Assembly (NCBI RefSeq): GCF_034190915.1
Contig: NW_026947485.1
Coordinates: 36,965,519-37,029,518, forward strand
Reading direction: 5' to 3'
DNA: 64,000 bases
Source: Cavia porcellus
Taxonomy: Eukaryota > Chordata > Mammalia > Rodentia > Caviidae
Shown here piece after piece: positions 12,036 through 23,399 of this stretch. The stretch's first letter is position 1. The number at the start of each line of letters is the position of its first letter. Made by a program: the position numbers and the translations under genes. The notes beneath the pieces are model-generated. The model had not been told where the DNA came from. It did not search any database and worked only from the letters and a program-made list of their open reading frames with translations.

Positions 12036-12300
12036 GGAAGGACAGTGCTCAGTAAATGGCAGCCACAGGGCCAGCCTCTGTACTGCTCCTTTTGGATGAG
12101 TTGGCTCATTCAGCCACTGACGAGTCCCTACCCAGCCTCCCTCTGGAACTCCCGGCTCACTGCCCTCCTGGGGTCCTGGTTCAGCACCAGCACTTCCTGC
12201 TCTGATCATGTGCTTCTCAGCCTCCAGAACTGGAGCATAAATGTCTTTAATTTATAAATTACGCCGTCTCAGGCATTTTGTTACAGTAGCACAAACTGAC
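12036..12300 (+). mobile_element. MaLR-type LTR (3' portion)
   Basis: The 3' landmarks of mammalian MaLR/MLT1 LTRs can be read in order: 'cagcctccagaactggagc', 'aatttataaattac', 'cattttgttacagtag' and 'cacaaactgacca'. The 5' boundary is not resolved and may lie upstream. Noncoding solo LTR relic of an old endogenous retroelement. Confidence 0.65.
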
Positions 12301-13011
12301 CAGGAAGGACATCAGCCTTCCTTGCTGATCAGTGTGACTACATGGTAAAGGGCGCATGATTAGTACCTACAGAACAAACAGCCTTCGGGTGACCCATGTG
12401 ACGAAAGGAGAGTCACTTCCTTCCCTTCCTCTGCCTCTTTCCGCCCCTCCACCAACTGGATTATCAGAGACACAGTGAGGTGGCTGGCTTCACACTGATA
12501 ATAGGAACAGGAAGTGACACGAGGGAACTATCATGCTGTCCCAGCACTGCTGATGGCTGCTTGTTAGTCATGGAAAGGAAACTCCTCTTATTGAAGCAGG
12601 TCTTTGTGGGCTCCGCTACAGCCACCGCTCCTGAGCCCTTGCTACCATAAGGGCTGTTCCGGTGACTCAGCCCAAGGATGAGGTCTCAAGCCACAGCAGA
12701 GAAAGGGTAAGACTGCTCCTGAGACTGTGAGACCTGGGATCCGACTGAACGTGGAGAAGGAGGACCAGTGTGACCTTAAGTTGACAGCAGAGTGGAAGCA
12801 TTCGAGGTAAGCTGTCCTGTTCACTTTGTCACTTCACATCTAGGTCTAACTTCCTCCTGGCATATCTGTCTTCGAGACCTTTCTTTTTTCCCAAAAACAG
12901 CTGCACCAGGACCATTCCTCCCTCCATCACTCATATGTGCTTCTGTCTGGTAGAATCACACCTCCAGTCCCACTTCACCTCCACCTGCTTGACTCATAGC
13001 TTTTGTTTTCT
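12301..13011. other. No gene seen
   Basis: Mixed DNA; nothing recognisable. Confidence 0.5.
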
Positions 13012-13198
13012 TCAGTACTTGGATTGACGCCCCCGTGCATGTTAGGCAAGCACTTTACTCCTGTGGCCTCCCAGTCCCTCTCTTTATCTTTTCTTTCAGG
13101 TTGTATCTTACTATATAGCCCAGACTGGCCTTGATATTGTAATCCTCCTGCCTCAGTTCATAAGCAGCTGAGTTTACAGATGTGTGCCATCACACCCC
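13012..13198 (-). repeat. B1-dID dimeric SINE, old
   Basis: On the minus strand a B1 left half is followed by an ID right half. The plus strand shows an ID-complement ('gcatgttaggcaagcactt') followed by a B1-complement ('tatatagcccagactggcc', 'aatcctcctgcctcag', 'tgtgtgccatcacaccc'). Diverged. Confidence 0.8.
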
Positions 13199-14315
13199 GC
13201 ACTCACTGCTTCTTGAAAAACTTCTGTGCAAACAGCCTCACCCAGGGAGCTTCCCTGATTCCCTGAGCTGGGTTGAGTCCCTTTTCCCTGTTCTTCCACA
13301 ATAGTTCCCTTTTGTTATACTGTCTGGAACATGATGGGTACCAAAGAAATAAAATGTGCAGAGTTCTCCTTTATCCCTGCCCCCCAAAATCACCTTCTGG
13401 CTCCCACACCATTGTCCCTCACCAGGTTCCCCCCAAACTGAGCTGCAGCACTGAAGCAAAACAAAAGCCAACACGCAGGCAGGAAGAAGAGGCCTCCAGC
13501 AGTAAGCCGGGCAGCCTCCTGCAGCCCCTCCCCAGCTCTTACTCAGAATCACCATTATCAAGGGGTGAGAGGTTGCTGCAATCTCACTCCCCATTTGGGC
13601 AGAAAAACATGAAGCAAGCCTTCCCAGGGATGTTTAACTTGAATTGTTCCATACCTTAAAATTTAGGACTCCATTTCAAAAATGATTCTGCCTTAGATGA
13701 AAGAAGACAAACGCCACTATTTTATCAAGGAAAAGTTATGAAACACCACATACGTCAAATCTCCATACAGCTTTCCTCCTAATGCCGCAAAATGATACCT
13801 TTATCACCATTCAATCAAAGGCCTGCTAAGCCGGTGCCGGAAGATGGGGCTGCAGCAGTAATCAGCAGTGTTTCTGGCAACCCCTCGCAACAATCTACTG
13901 CACAGCATTGCCATTATAAACACACGAAAGGCTTCCTCGCTTTCGCTCCCCATCATCATCAGCCACAACAGATATTTATTGACTGCCTGTTACAGGCAGG
14001 ACACTGCCAGGTGTCGGAAAAGAAAGCTAGAAGAGAAATCCCCCAAAGATTTTGAAAAGGGGGAAGATCTGTACCTTAGAAGTAGCAGATCTGCCTTTAG
14101 AATGCCTGTCCCATTAGAAAGAAGGCAAACACAGAGACTGTGATAAGGAAAGAGGGTTTGACCAATGTCATTATCAGATGGCTCTGTGCAAAATTTTTGT
14201 CAAATGCAGGCAAACTACTCTATTCTCATTATTCAACTGCAGAGTAACTGAGTGGATATGGGAAGCCAAAACCTGCTGCACAGCACCTCTGTCTCTTCTG
14301 ATTCTCATTCAGCCC
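13199..14315. other. No gene seen
   Basis: Open frames of up to 128 codons (13273-13659) overlap one of 118 codons on the opposite strand. Neither shows a domain, and I reject both. Confidence 0.5.
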
Positions 14316-14666
14316 TGATGCTACGGTTTGCGTCTTGAATGTCTCTCCACCCCATATGCCAAATTCTGGAGCCCCTGGGAGTTGGAGGAACCTTGAGAAG
14401 GATGTTAGGTCACTGGTGTGTGGCCTTGAAGGTGCTATTAGGGCCTGGCTCCTTCCTCTCTCTTCCTGCTTCCAGGCCACCGTAAGGTGAGCAGCCTTGT
14501 TCCACTGTGCCCTCCCACCATGGTGATCTGCCCCACCACAGGCACCAAAGCAACAGAGCCAGCCCCATGTGGACTGAAGCCTCTGAAATTGTGAGCCCAA
14601 ATAAGTCATTTCTCCATTAAACTGATTGTCTCAGATGTTTTGTGACAGTGACCAAAAGCTAACGCA
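14316..14666 (+). mobile_element. MaLR-type solo LTR
   Basis: About 350 bp starting TG (tgatgctacggtttgcg) and ending CA (agctaacgca), with the MaLR order of landmarks: 'gtctctccaccccatatg', a central 'ctcttcctgctt' section, 'gccccatgtggactgaagc' and 'ccattaaactgattgtctc'. The internal region is absent, which is typical of a recombined solo LTR. I could not verify an exact target-site duplication. Confidence 0.8.
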
Positions 14667-16679
14667 CCAGCCAATATGAATGGGCAAATATTTCCATGAT
14701 CTTATTCTCCATTTGGCCAGGCAAATGTGAAGACTGAATCTGTAAATGTTATTATGTCAAGAAGGTCTCAAAAAACCTCTTTGTATCCAAAATTAGTCAT
14801 TCGAAGAATGAAAACAAATACAGTGGTGTTAGGAAGGAAAGAAGAAAATTCTATGAGCACAAAAATCCGTGTGCTTTTTTAATGCATTCAAAAACTGATA
14901 GGAGCATTGTCATCATCTGCAAATACTTCCCTGGGTCCTGGCAGCAACATGAGGCCTCTATCAGTCATTTCTTAAAATGTTTTTCCACAGTCAAATCGAT
15001 TAGCATCACTTTCAGCAAGATATTAAAATTTACGTGATTTCACTCATTTGCACAAGAAAAACTGAAGGAAAAACTGTCAGGGTGTTGAACCTTGAAGTTT
15101 TATACATCTGAAATCCACCATGCTGGGATCAGGTGTCTGTGTGCTTGTTTTTGCTTACCGTGGAGGAAAGTGAGTATCTGTTCCTGCTTAGAATGCAGAG
15201 CCTGAGAGCCACCAAAAACCAATTTCCTCATTCTAAGAGACAAGAAGATTAAGATCCAGGAAGGGCCACGCCCTGCACCATCACAGTATGTGATGCAAGA
15301 GGCAGGATTGTCTAAATGCCACCCTGGGACCTCATGCTGGGTTTCCTGAGCCCTCAACCAGTTGCAAAGAGTCTCCTCCCCAGCTTCTCCCAGCAGAAAG
15401 TACCACACCCAAGCCTGGCTTCTCAAGGAGTCCATAAAGAAGTTACGAAGGTGGGCAACTTCTGTGGACTCAAGGGCCAGACAACCCCAGGAACAGCAGG
15501 GACAGAAAGTCAGACTACCTAGAACCTGGGCAGGGAGCTTCCCCTTCCTGACCATCAGGTTGTGCTCTGCTTGCCCCATAAAGAGACAGATAAAGACCTT
15601 CCACAGGATACAAACCCACACTGTATGTGGCAAAGCACCAGCCTCAGCCTGAGTCTTTGAGGATTGGGGCACCTGTATATTGTTCCCCCTGGGGTAACCT
15701 AACCTTGTGTGATCCTTTTAGCCAACCTCAATCTCAAAAGGTCTCTCTGTATATATTTGCTCAAATTTGTGATCCTCCTTGTTGCAGCCTCTCAGGGTTC
15801 TGGAATTATAAGAATTCTACTTTTTAACCTATTTTAAAAAACAAAACAGAAAAAGGATAGAAATGATACAGAATCTCAAAAATAGGAAATTAACAGCATT
15901 AACAGAATACATATTATTATCTTAGAAGTAGTTGCTCAGGTTATATCTAGGCATGAAAAATAATCAAACAATCAAAATGAAAGCACAAACTGTGACACTG
16001 TAGAATATGTACTGAGTCCTATCATACAGTAGGTGGATACCAGGATGGTACCACCTGTGTGACTATAGCACCCATGACAAGACTCCTTGTCCCCTACCAA
16101 GCCAGATGACAGCAAGCATTGGAAAAGAAACCCAGGTCCCAGACTCCCAATCTGCTACATTGTTATATCTTACTTCAAAATTCTTCAGCCTGGATGGTAA
16201 TACGTATATCACAGTTACACATATGTAGTCTAGAGGAAGTTATTTAACATTTGAAGCTCTCTAATTGGGAAGATTCACAACAGGGGTGGGTAGTTAACAT
16301 TTGAAATACTCCCATGAAAACTCCACACTCACGAAGCAGCTGTCTACAAGCATTCCAACCAACTTGATTTCTGATCAACAACACTACAGCTAATTAGCAT
16401 AACGGATGTTGGAAAATATTTTCATGGCAGAAATGAGCACAGTTCATGATGCATGGGTTGGATAAACATTTGCAGGCATTGTCACCCAAGGGAGATGGGA
16501 TGTGAGAAGTCAAGGACACTAGGCTGTGGCCTCTGGGGCAGCACCCAGAGCTTAGGGTTCCACTGGTGCTTGTGAAGGACTGTCATCTGACCCCTCTGCT
16601 CCACTGCTAAGCCTTTTCTGTGCAGGCATTTTATATCCAACTGAACATGCAAAATGATTTAAAAGAAACCAAGATGTGA
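14667..16679. other. No gene called; holds the window's longest ordinary open frame
   Basis: A 190-codon open frame on the minus strand (15100-15672) starts at a non-ATG codon, has no domain that I recognise and overlaps two open frames on the plus strand. I regard it as chance. No young SINE in this 2 kb. Confidence 0.45.
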
Positions 16680-16748
16680 GAAAGATTCTGTCTCAGAATA
16701 AAAAGGGCTGAGAATATAGCTCTGTGTGAGAATCTTAGCCCAATTTCC
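16680..16748 (+). repeat. B1-dID remnant (junction and ID half)
   Basis: 'ctgtctcagaataaaaagg' is the end of a B1 monomer and its A-rich linker. 'gctgagaatatagctctgtg' to 'gcccaatttccag' is a decayed ID right half. Its A-rich tail is the likely seed of the purine microsatellite that follows. Confidence 0.65.
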
Positions 16749-17034
16749 AGAAAAGGAGAAGGAGGAAGAGAAGGAGAAAGAGAAGAAGAAGAACAAGAAG
16801 AAGAAGAAGGAGAAGGAGAAGGAGAAGGAGGAGGAGGAGGAGGAGGAGGAGGAGGAGGAGGAGGAGAAGGAGAGGAAGAGGAAGAGGAAGAAGAAGAAGA
16901 AGAAGAAGAAGAAGAAGAAGAAGAAGAAGAAGAAGAAGAAGAAGAAGAAGAAGAAGAAGAAAAAGAAGAAGAAGAAGAAGAAGAAGAAGAAGAAGAAGAA
17001 AGTGAAGGGGAGGGGAAGAGGAGGAGGAAGAAGG
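16749..17034 (+). repeat. Long polypurine (GAA/GGA)n microsatellite
   Basis: About 286 bp of almost pure purine: GGA-rich in the middle, pure GAA repeats from about 16885 to 17000. From 16795 to 17002 there are 208 consecutive purines, broken only by C at 16794 and T at 17003. The Lys/Glu-rich and Leu-rich open frames on the two strands are translation artefacts of the repeat. Confidence 0.97.
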
Positions 17035-17624
17035 TTGGGACATCATAGAATTTTCATGAGCTGGCTTCATGATCATGTTTGTGCCTTCCTGCTAATAAAT
17101 TTCTCCACATGTAACAGAATTCATCTTATTCTGAATTATACCTTCACTGAAAAATACCACAGGTATAAAATTCAGTAGGAAAAAGAAGGAAGAGGAGGAG
17201 AAAGGAAGCCACTTATACCCTTCATTTGACTCTAAATATTGTAAGTGGGAAATATCACCCAAAGTACCCAAAATAGTAAGGGATACAGGGGCTTGGACAG
17301 AGCAGCAACTTTTACTGCTCTGTCCTCTAAAGCGCTCCCCGTACCTTACCATGCACTGTCCTCCTTAATGAGCACAATCAGGATGCAAAATTGTAGTAAT
17401 AAACTAGAACGTGGACATTGAGATGAAATTTTACACAAGCAAATGTCACACTGTCAATTACGACTTATAGGACAAGAGGAAAGAACAGGTTTGCAGCAGC
17501 TTTCCACAGAACCTGAGAATGGTGCTTTAATAGAAGTTTACAAATCCAACACTGAGGATGCCTGAGAAAACTATTAAGTATTCAGATGACATCTACAGAT
17601 CAAGAGAAGAGATATTTTGTAGCA
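17035..17624. other. No gene seen
   Basis: AT-rich DNA with no recognised element. Confidence 0.5.
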
Positions 17625-17900
17625 TTCCACCCTGATCAAACCACATCTAGACTATGATGATAAATTATGGGTTCTATATTTTAAAAGTCATTTTGACAAA
17701 TGAGATTAGATCCAGAGGAGAGTGACCAGGAGAATAAGATGTCTTCATATTACAAACAACAAAAACAAAACTCAGAAGATTTATCCTAGAGAAAAGACAA
17801 GAAAGGAGAGAAACACTCAAACATCAAATTAACTGAGGCTTTGCTACAAAGAGAATGTTTTCTAGATGAGAGGGTAAAAGACATCAAAACAGAACAGAGA
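17625..17900 (+). mobile_element. CR1/L3-clade LINE relic (reverse-transcriptase region)
   Basis: Translating 17636-17735 gives PHLDYDDKLWVLYFKSHFDK, then (past stops) IQRRVTRR. This aligns with the CR1-clade signature of the form PHLEY-x4-W-x3-FKKDIDKLE-x2-QRRATR. Further down, 'cctagagaaaagac' matches the LEKRR position. Heavily mutated and inactive, so of very old insertion age. Confidence 0.65.
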
Positions 17901-17969
17901 GCTAACAGAGTTAGACGGTGCAGCTATGGAAAGGACTGATGATGGGCTCTTTAAGCAATAAATATTTTC

Positions 17970-18045
17970 ACTACCATCATCATCATCACCATCATCACTA
18001 TCAACAACATCTTCACCATTACGATCATTATCATCACCACAATAG
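17970..18045 (+). repeat. Imperfect (CAT)n microsatellite
   Basis: Repeats of cat/cac/cta on the plus strand, degenerate. Confidence 0.9.
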
Positions 18046-18814
18046 TGACATTAGGAATTAGGACTGAGACATGTTAACTAATTCACTCCAAGTCTCATGA
18101 CTTATTAAAAAGCCACTTCCAACAATAGAATTCAATTGTTTTCAATTATTCAAGGCCCTCGTTCTTTCCTCCTTTCCTTGCATGATTGTGAGCCAGGGAT
18201 CCACTCCCAAGGACCCCCTTTGTTGCTTCTCCACTGTGCAATTGTTAAGATCTTTAGATTTGATATTAGACAAATATTCTAAGGCGCAATCCCCAGTTCT
18301 ATTACTTAATAGGAGCAAGTTACTCAGCCCCTCCAACTGTTAGCTTCTTGTATTAGTAAGCTTTTTCTTTCTGGAACACCCAGACTTAAAGGCAGAGGGT
18401 TTCAGTGGATTCAGTCCTTGATTGGCTGGTGCTAAGGCAGGACCACCATAGCACAGGGGAGTGCAAGATGTGGAGATGTGCTCATGCCATCCAGCCGTTA
18501 AAGCTTCTTCCAGCAAACTCACTCAGACCAATGAGTGAAAGCTCAAAAAACTCTGCAGAGGAAATCTAGAACCAGCAGCCTCAAGGGAAACAAATTTCTG
18601 CTTCTGATAGTCAGCTTCAATTACTCAGCCGTAAAATTAATCCTGAAAATATCTACAGCAGAATCCTCCTCTCTCATGATTTTCCTTCTCACGCTTTACA
18701 AAAGAAAAATAAACCTTGCACCCTCACAGAACCTTACTGTGCTAATCTCACATAATCCCTAGATGCAGAAATCCCAGCCACCAAATGAAAGAGCGATTTG
18801 GGGGAAGTGACGAA
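18046..18814. other. No gene seen
   Basis: Nothing recognisable. Short open frames only. Confidence 0.5.
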
Positions 18815-18882
18815 CTCAGGGCTGGGAATCAAACACAGGGCCTTGCATGTGCTAGGCAAGCACGCTACTTTTGAACCATTGG
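18815..18882 (-). repeat. Old ID-type SINE fragment
   Basis: The plus strand reads 'ctgggaatcaaacacaggg', 'ccttgcatgtgctaggcaag' and 'cacgctactttt', the complement of an old ID with the ancestral 'ttgcctagcacatgc' anticodon arm. Older than the 'ggcataagcgcc' IDs elsewhere. Confidence 0.7.
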
Positions 18883-20282
18883 TTTCCATGGTCATGAAAT
18901 AAAATAATTTCATTTCCTTTTTGGAAGTCATGTAGTTTTTCAAGTCTTTGCTTCCTGCAAAATTGGAGGAGCTCTTAATCAAGTTCTTAATTGATGCTGT
19001 AGGTTGCTAAAGATAATGTATCATAATAGATCATGATGTGATTTGAGGCCTAAAAAGTTAGAAGAAAGCTAAGGAATTGAAAAAGTGGTAGACAAAATTC
19101 CTTCATCCTCCTACTCTCTTACTTATGTGAAAATATTGTTCCAGGATTTTATCTATAAAAATAAAAAATAAGAGTAAAATGTGTACTGAATCCTGTCTCA
19201 TTCCAGCCACAAGCAAAACTTGCTTGTGGCTTCTTGACCTGCAGTGTCAGGCTCATTCATCTCCTGCAAAGATGCATTTTCCTTTAGAAATTATTTATCC
19301 AAATTTATATTTGTTATTTTGATCAATAGCATATTAATAATTGCAGAAATAGCTCAATCCAGGAGAAGTGTGTTCAACATTTAGGAATTTATGATCACAG
19401 GGAATGAAATTTAATTTCCCAGCATGTTTGTATTGCTCCAAAGTATGAGAGAATAATCAATAAAACACTTTTAAAGGCAAAGTATTACAATGGGAAAAAA
19501 TATTCAGGAGGCCATGATACAGAAAAATGAGTCCAAAGAAAAACGATGTGGAGTTTTAAACTTTTAATGAAGTTGTATGTGCATTTTTAATGCATGGTAG
19601 TGGCTATGAAATCACTAAGGTATTTAGATTGCATTGAATATACTTTCAAAAGTGATACAGCCATTTTATTTTTAAATAAAAATATGTTGAATATGTAGGA
19701 AATTATCTTCAGCAGTTATTTCAGTTTATTTTTTAAAATGTGCACTGAAAGACACATCATTTTTCAAAATTTTTTAAGCAAAAGAATGGGGAGTCATCTA
19801 AGATCGATGTAGCCATCTCTTCCAAGGAGACTATCAGTACAATCAATTCTGCTGCTCTGTTTCTTCCCCTTGCTGTTATGCAAGAAGCATAATTCATATT
19901 CAGAAAAATAAAAAAGATTAGGAGACTTTCAATTCCAGAAAGATGGGAAAAAATAACCCAAAAATACTTAGAAGTACATACTAGAAAAACATTAAAGATA
20001 TAGCTAGCTGAGCTCACAAGAAAAAGTAAAAGGGAATTCCCAGATCTCAAGAGCCAAGTAGGAAAGGAAATCCCAGACTGCAGGTTCCTCCAGTTAATCC
20101 GAGGCGGTTACTCTGTCTGAGCTGTTAAATCTGAGCCTAGGGCTTCTTCCACCCAAGTGCAGGAGATGAGATTTTCTAAAGGAAGAATTAACACTAAAAT
20201 ACAAACATTTGGGTGAAACTCTAGAAGAGACTCAATTTAGACAATAGGATGAATTAGGGGAAAAAATCATTCCCTAATACTG
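18883..20282. other. AT-rich DNA, no gene; contains a perfect hairpin
   Basis: No coding potential. A 12-bp perfect stem with a 3-base loop lies at 19205-19231 (see findings). The rest is AT-rich and unassigned. Confidence 0.5.
19205..19231. repeat. Perfect inverted repeat, 12-bp stem, 3-base loop
   Basis: agccacaagcaa, loop aac, ttgcttgtggct. All twelve positions pair. It stands alone, with no T run beside it on either strand that would suggest a Pol III terminator. Confidence 0.9.
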
Positions 20283-20572
20283 GTGATAGAAGTGTGAGGG
20301 AGGACCGGCGGCGGCTGAAAAGATAAGAAGTATGAAATATAAATCACCTTTATTTTGAGAATGCGGGGAGAGACACCCCGATCCCCCCGGGGCAGGACAT
20401 CTCCACCCCGGGTCAGTGATCTCTCCACGGAACACACGGAGTGAGGCACATAAGTAGCCTCGGTTTGGGGTGGAACCCGAGGGGGGCATTAAGGATGCAC
20501 AGGTAGGTAGCCCGTTGGTCTTTGTTTGGCGCCAGAAGTAAATTCCCAGGGGCAGGAAGATGGCGTCACAGG
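20283..20572 (-). mobile_element. Endogenous-retrovirus-like LTR, reverse orientation
   Basis: Read on the minus strand it starts tgtgacgccatcttcctg, has GC-rich U3/R-like sequence, a polyadenylation signal AATAAA (plus-strand tttatt at about 20350) and ends 'cctcacacttctatca'. TG...CA ends and a single AATAAA near the 3' end fit an LTR; the class (ERV2-like) is a guess. No gag, pol or env open frame is next to it. CpG-richer than its surroundings, which suggests it is younger than the MaLR copies. Confidence 0.55.
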
Positions 20573-20778
20573 TAAATTCCTAGGGGCGGGGGAGATAGGG
20601 GCTTCCTGGTTCCGGTTGAGGCTTTCCTGGCTACAGAGTCCTGTCTGGGCCAAAACCCTTTCACAGGGAGATCATAGGGAAATCTATCTGCTCCTTCCTG
20701 GTTCACCAGAGGAGTCTCCACAAAGAATTCTAGGTAGTATATCTGTACGTCACAGGGTGGGGGTTAGAATTATACAAC

Positions 20779-20971
20779 CTCTGCAGACAACTGAGCTCTC
20801 AGAAAGGACTACAGCAGGCCCCCTAGGTTGAACCAGGTGTGCTGCCAGGTACAGGATGAAGATCCTCTCCAGGTTGGGGGATGCCTTTGATGGACCTTGA
20901 TGGCAGCAGCACAGATAGCATGCAGCCTCTGGCTTTCCACTCCCTGAATTGGCTGAGGTCCCATCTGACTG
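20779..20971 (+). repeat. Left arm of a 193-bp inverted repeat
   Basis: Pairs with 21515-21707 in reverse complement. Over 193 positions without gaps I count 8 mismatches, about 96% identity. The arm ends exactly where the ID at 20972 starts. The sequence of the arm itself matches no repeat family that I recognise. Confidence 0.93.
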
Positions 20972-21064
20972 AGGCGGGGGATTTAGCTCAGCAGCATAAG
21001 CGCCTGCCTTGCAAGCAGGCAGTTGTGAGTTTGATCCCCGGTACCGATAAAAAAAAAAAAAAAA
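20972..21064 (+). repeat. ID SINE between the inverted-repeat arms
   Basis: Full tRNA-like body (tagctcagcagc, gcctgccttgcaagcaggc, gagtttgatccccggtacc) and a pure A tail. No target-site duplication is visible: the left flank is the inverted-repeat arm and the right flank is unrelated, so the insertion site was probably rearranged. Confidence 0.93.
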
Positions 21065-21514
21065 GAATTAAACAACCTCAACCAGAAATAGTAACAGAAA
21101 ACTGATTCTACACAAGAAAGGAGAGGAAGGGTAGATGGCCAGGGAGAAGCAAATGCAAAGTGAGCCTGAGGAACAGGAGGAGCATAATCCCCAGACAAAG
21201 TCCCACTGAAGACAGGAGATCACAATCCAAAATTACAACTCAACAGGAGTAGCTAACCAACACGCGCAAAATCAGCAGACAAATGAACAAAGGCATTAGA
21301 AGTGCCAAAATTTGAGATACAAAAAAAAACATAGATAACAATTAGAAAACACAAATATTTAAAATAATGAGACACCAAATGAATAAAAGTGTGAAGAGAA
21401 CACATAAGTTGTAAGAAGAACGAGCTGTCCAGGCAAAGATTCCAGAGAAACCTCAAGCCCAAGTGGTAGCCAGTGCTGATCTGGTGCCTTCTGTCTGGCA
21501 ACTGTTTGGACCCG
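21065..21514. other. Loop segment of the inverted repeat
   Basis: AT-rich, A-rich on the plus strand. An 82-codon frame on the minus strand (21253-21501) has no recognised domain. Unassigned repeat or unique DNA. Confidence 0.5.
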
Positions 21515-21707
21515 CAGTCAGATGGGACCCCGGCCAGTTCAGGGAATGAAAAGCCAGAGACTGCATGCTATCTGTGCTGCTGCCATCAAGGTCCATCAAA
21601 GGCATTCCCCAACCTGGAGAGGATCTTCATCCTGTACCTGGCAGCACACCTGGTTCAACCTAGTGGGCCTGCTGTAGTCCTTTCTGAGAGCTCAGTTGTC
21701 TGCAGAG
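21515..21707 (-). repeat. Right arm of the 193-bp inverted repeat
   Basis: Reverse complement of 20779-20971 at about 96% identity. The homology stops at 21515 inwards and 21707 outwards; flanks beyond these points do not match. Confidence 0.93.
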
Positions 21708-22929
21708 TCTATAAGAAAATCATTTGTTTTGTCTTGCCTTGTTCTTAAGATTAATCTTGGGACATGGCTCATTTTCAGCTGGGACCAGCATGGTTCTAAC
21801 CAGCAAGATGCCAAGGCTGAGAAAACTTCTGCCCTGGCAGTGCACCAAGACAGGTGATAGACTCGCTGGATGGAAGACAGGAAGGGGCCTGGGGTACCAT
21901 CTTAAGCCCCATGAAAGGAAACAGAAACCCTAAAAGGAAAGGTAACTTTGACCAAGTTTGTGGTGCAGATGAGCTGAGTCTGCATAACAGAGGTGATAAA
22001 AGCAAGGTGGTATAGATGGTCCAGCTTGCCCTCCCCACCTCTCCCATTGGTGGAGCCCTTCATCCTCCATTGGTGCAGCCATCTCCGAGGGCAGTGGGGA
22101 TGAGACGGACAGGAGGCAAGAGGATTTCCCTTATTATTGGCACAGTCACCTTACATGGCAGCAGACTTATATGAGAATTTATTTTTCTGAATTTTTCAAA
22201 TATACTGCCTAAGAGGGAAAGCTGACACATTTGCTGATAAGACTTCACTGCATGTCACACTCTAATAAAAGAATTAATCTCTAATGGTGAAACTTCAAGC
22301 AAATAAAGACAAGAAAGAGGCAAGAGAAAGATCCTAGTACCCTCTTTCAAACAGTTCACACTAGGGCCATCCCACCTGGCCTCTTCATGCCTTAGTGAAA
22401 GGACCCAAAAGGGAGGACTAGAAAGAAAAGAAAAGGGACGAATCTATGTCTCAGAGGAGAAGAGCCACCCAGGCTCCCTGCAGCACCCTCACAGTGGAGC
22501 TGGAAAAGAACCAGGCTAATTTAAGCTACAAACGTGACTCGAGCCACCAAGAACAGCTGTTCCTCTGCCCGGTCCCTCCTCCTCTCCTGCCCTGCCTATC
22601 ATTCACTCCCTCGGGTACCCTTCAAAAACATGTCTGCCTGCACCACAGGACCTTCTGGCTCCTGCATAAGAGAGTAGCTGTCTGCCCTGGGTGACAGTTC
22701 TGTGTGGGATCGGTAATTACACATTTAAATACACACCAGTATTGCAAACAAATGCTAAGGCTGTTCCAGGGAAGATGGTCTTACCTGAGGAAGCAGAGGC
22801 AGGCCCGCTGTATGCCACTGACCTGTAACTCCAGTGGGATCTGCCCATCTGCATCAGCTGGCCCAAAATTAAATATGAAGGACAATGATGTGGGGCTGAG
22901 TGACAATGGGTCCCCAGCAAGACCAGATG
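21708..22929. other. No gene seen
   Basis: Short overlapping open frames on both strands (for example 22446-22694 and 22717-23001) without domains. Nothing supported. Confidence 0.5.
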
Positions 22930-23165
22930 CACTCTGTGATTAGGCATCCAGGTGCAGGCATCAGACAGACCTGTGTCCTGGCTCCGCCACTTCCTGTGCA
23001 TGTGACTGCCAGTGAATTACTCAGCCTCTCCAAATGCAAGTTTTCTATCTACAAAACACAACAACATCAGGGAACCCAAAGGATTCCTGTGAGGAGAAAA
23101 TGAGAACATGCACATAAACTACCCAGCTCGGTATCTACAGGCAGTAGGTATCTGATAGTGTTGCT
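22930..23165 (+). repeat. MIR SINE (ancient)
   Basis: MIR landmarks in order: 'cagacagacctgtgtcctgg', 'ctccgccacttcctg', 'tgtgactgccagtgaattac', 'tcagcctctccaaatg', 'gattcctgtgaggag', 'aaatgagaacatgcacata' and 'gtaggtatctg'. Fossil tRNA-derived SINE shared by mammals. Confidence 0.85.
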
Positions 23166-23399
23166 TCCTTCACTTTCCTGCTTCCCCAGGGGCCAGAGAA
23201 CTGAACAGACTTAAAGAATGAAATCTGGCGCTACAGAGAACATGAGAGCTGGACGGCACAAGCCAAAGAAGGAGCAGGAGCAGAGCTAAATAAAATCTTA
23301 GCTCATTCATCGGTGCAGTACGAGGTCTTCGCAGAGTTCCAGGAGCAGTAGCTCCCCTTCTTCCTATTATAAACAGCTAAGTTAGGTGGAAATCTTATA
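23166..23399. other. Short unassigned spacer
   Basis: No feature seen. Confidence 0.5.

Noticed and set aside
15100..15672. 190-codon open frame on the minus strand, the longest outside low-complexity DNA
   Set aside because: Starts at GTG, has no domain or signal that I recognise, and two plus-strand frames overlap it. No splice or promoter context supports an exon.
16726..17178. Lys/Glu-rich 150-codon and Leu-rich 113-codon frames
   Set aside because: Translation of the GAA/GGA microsatellite.
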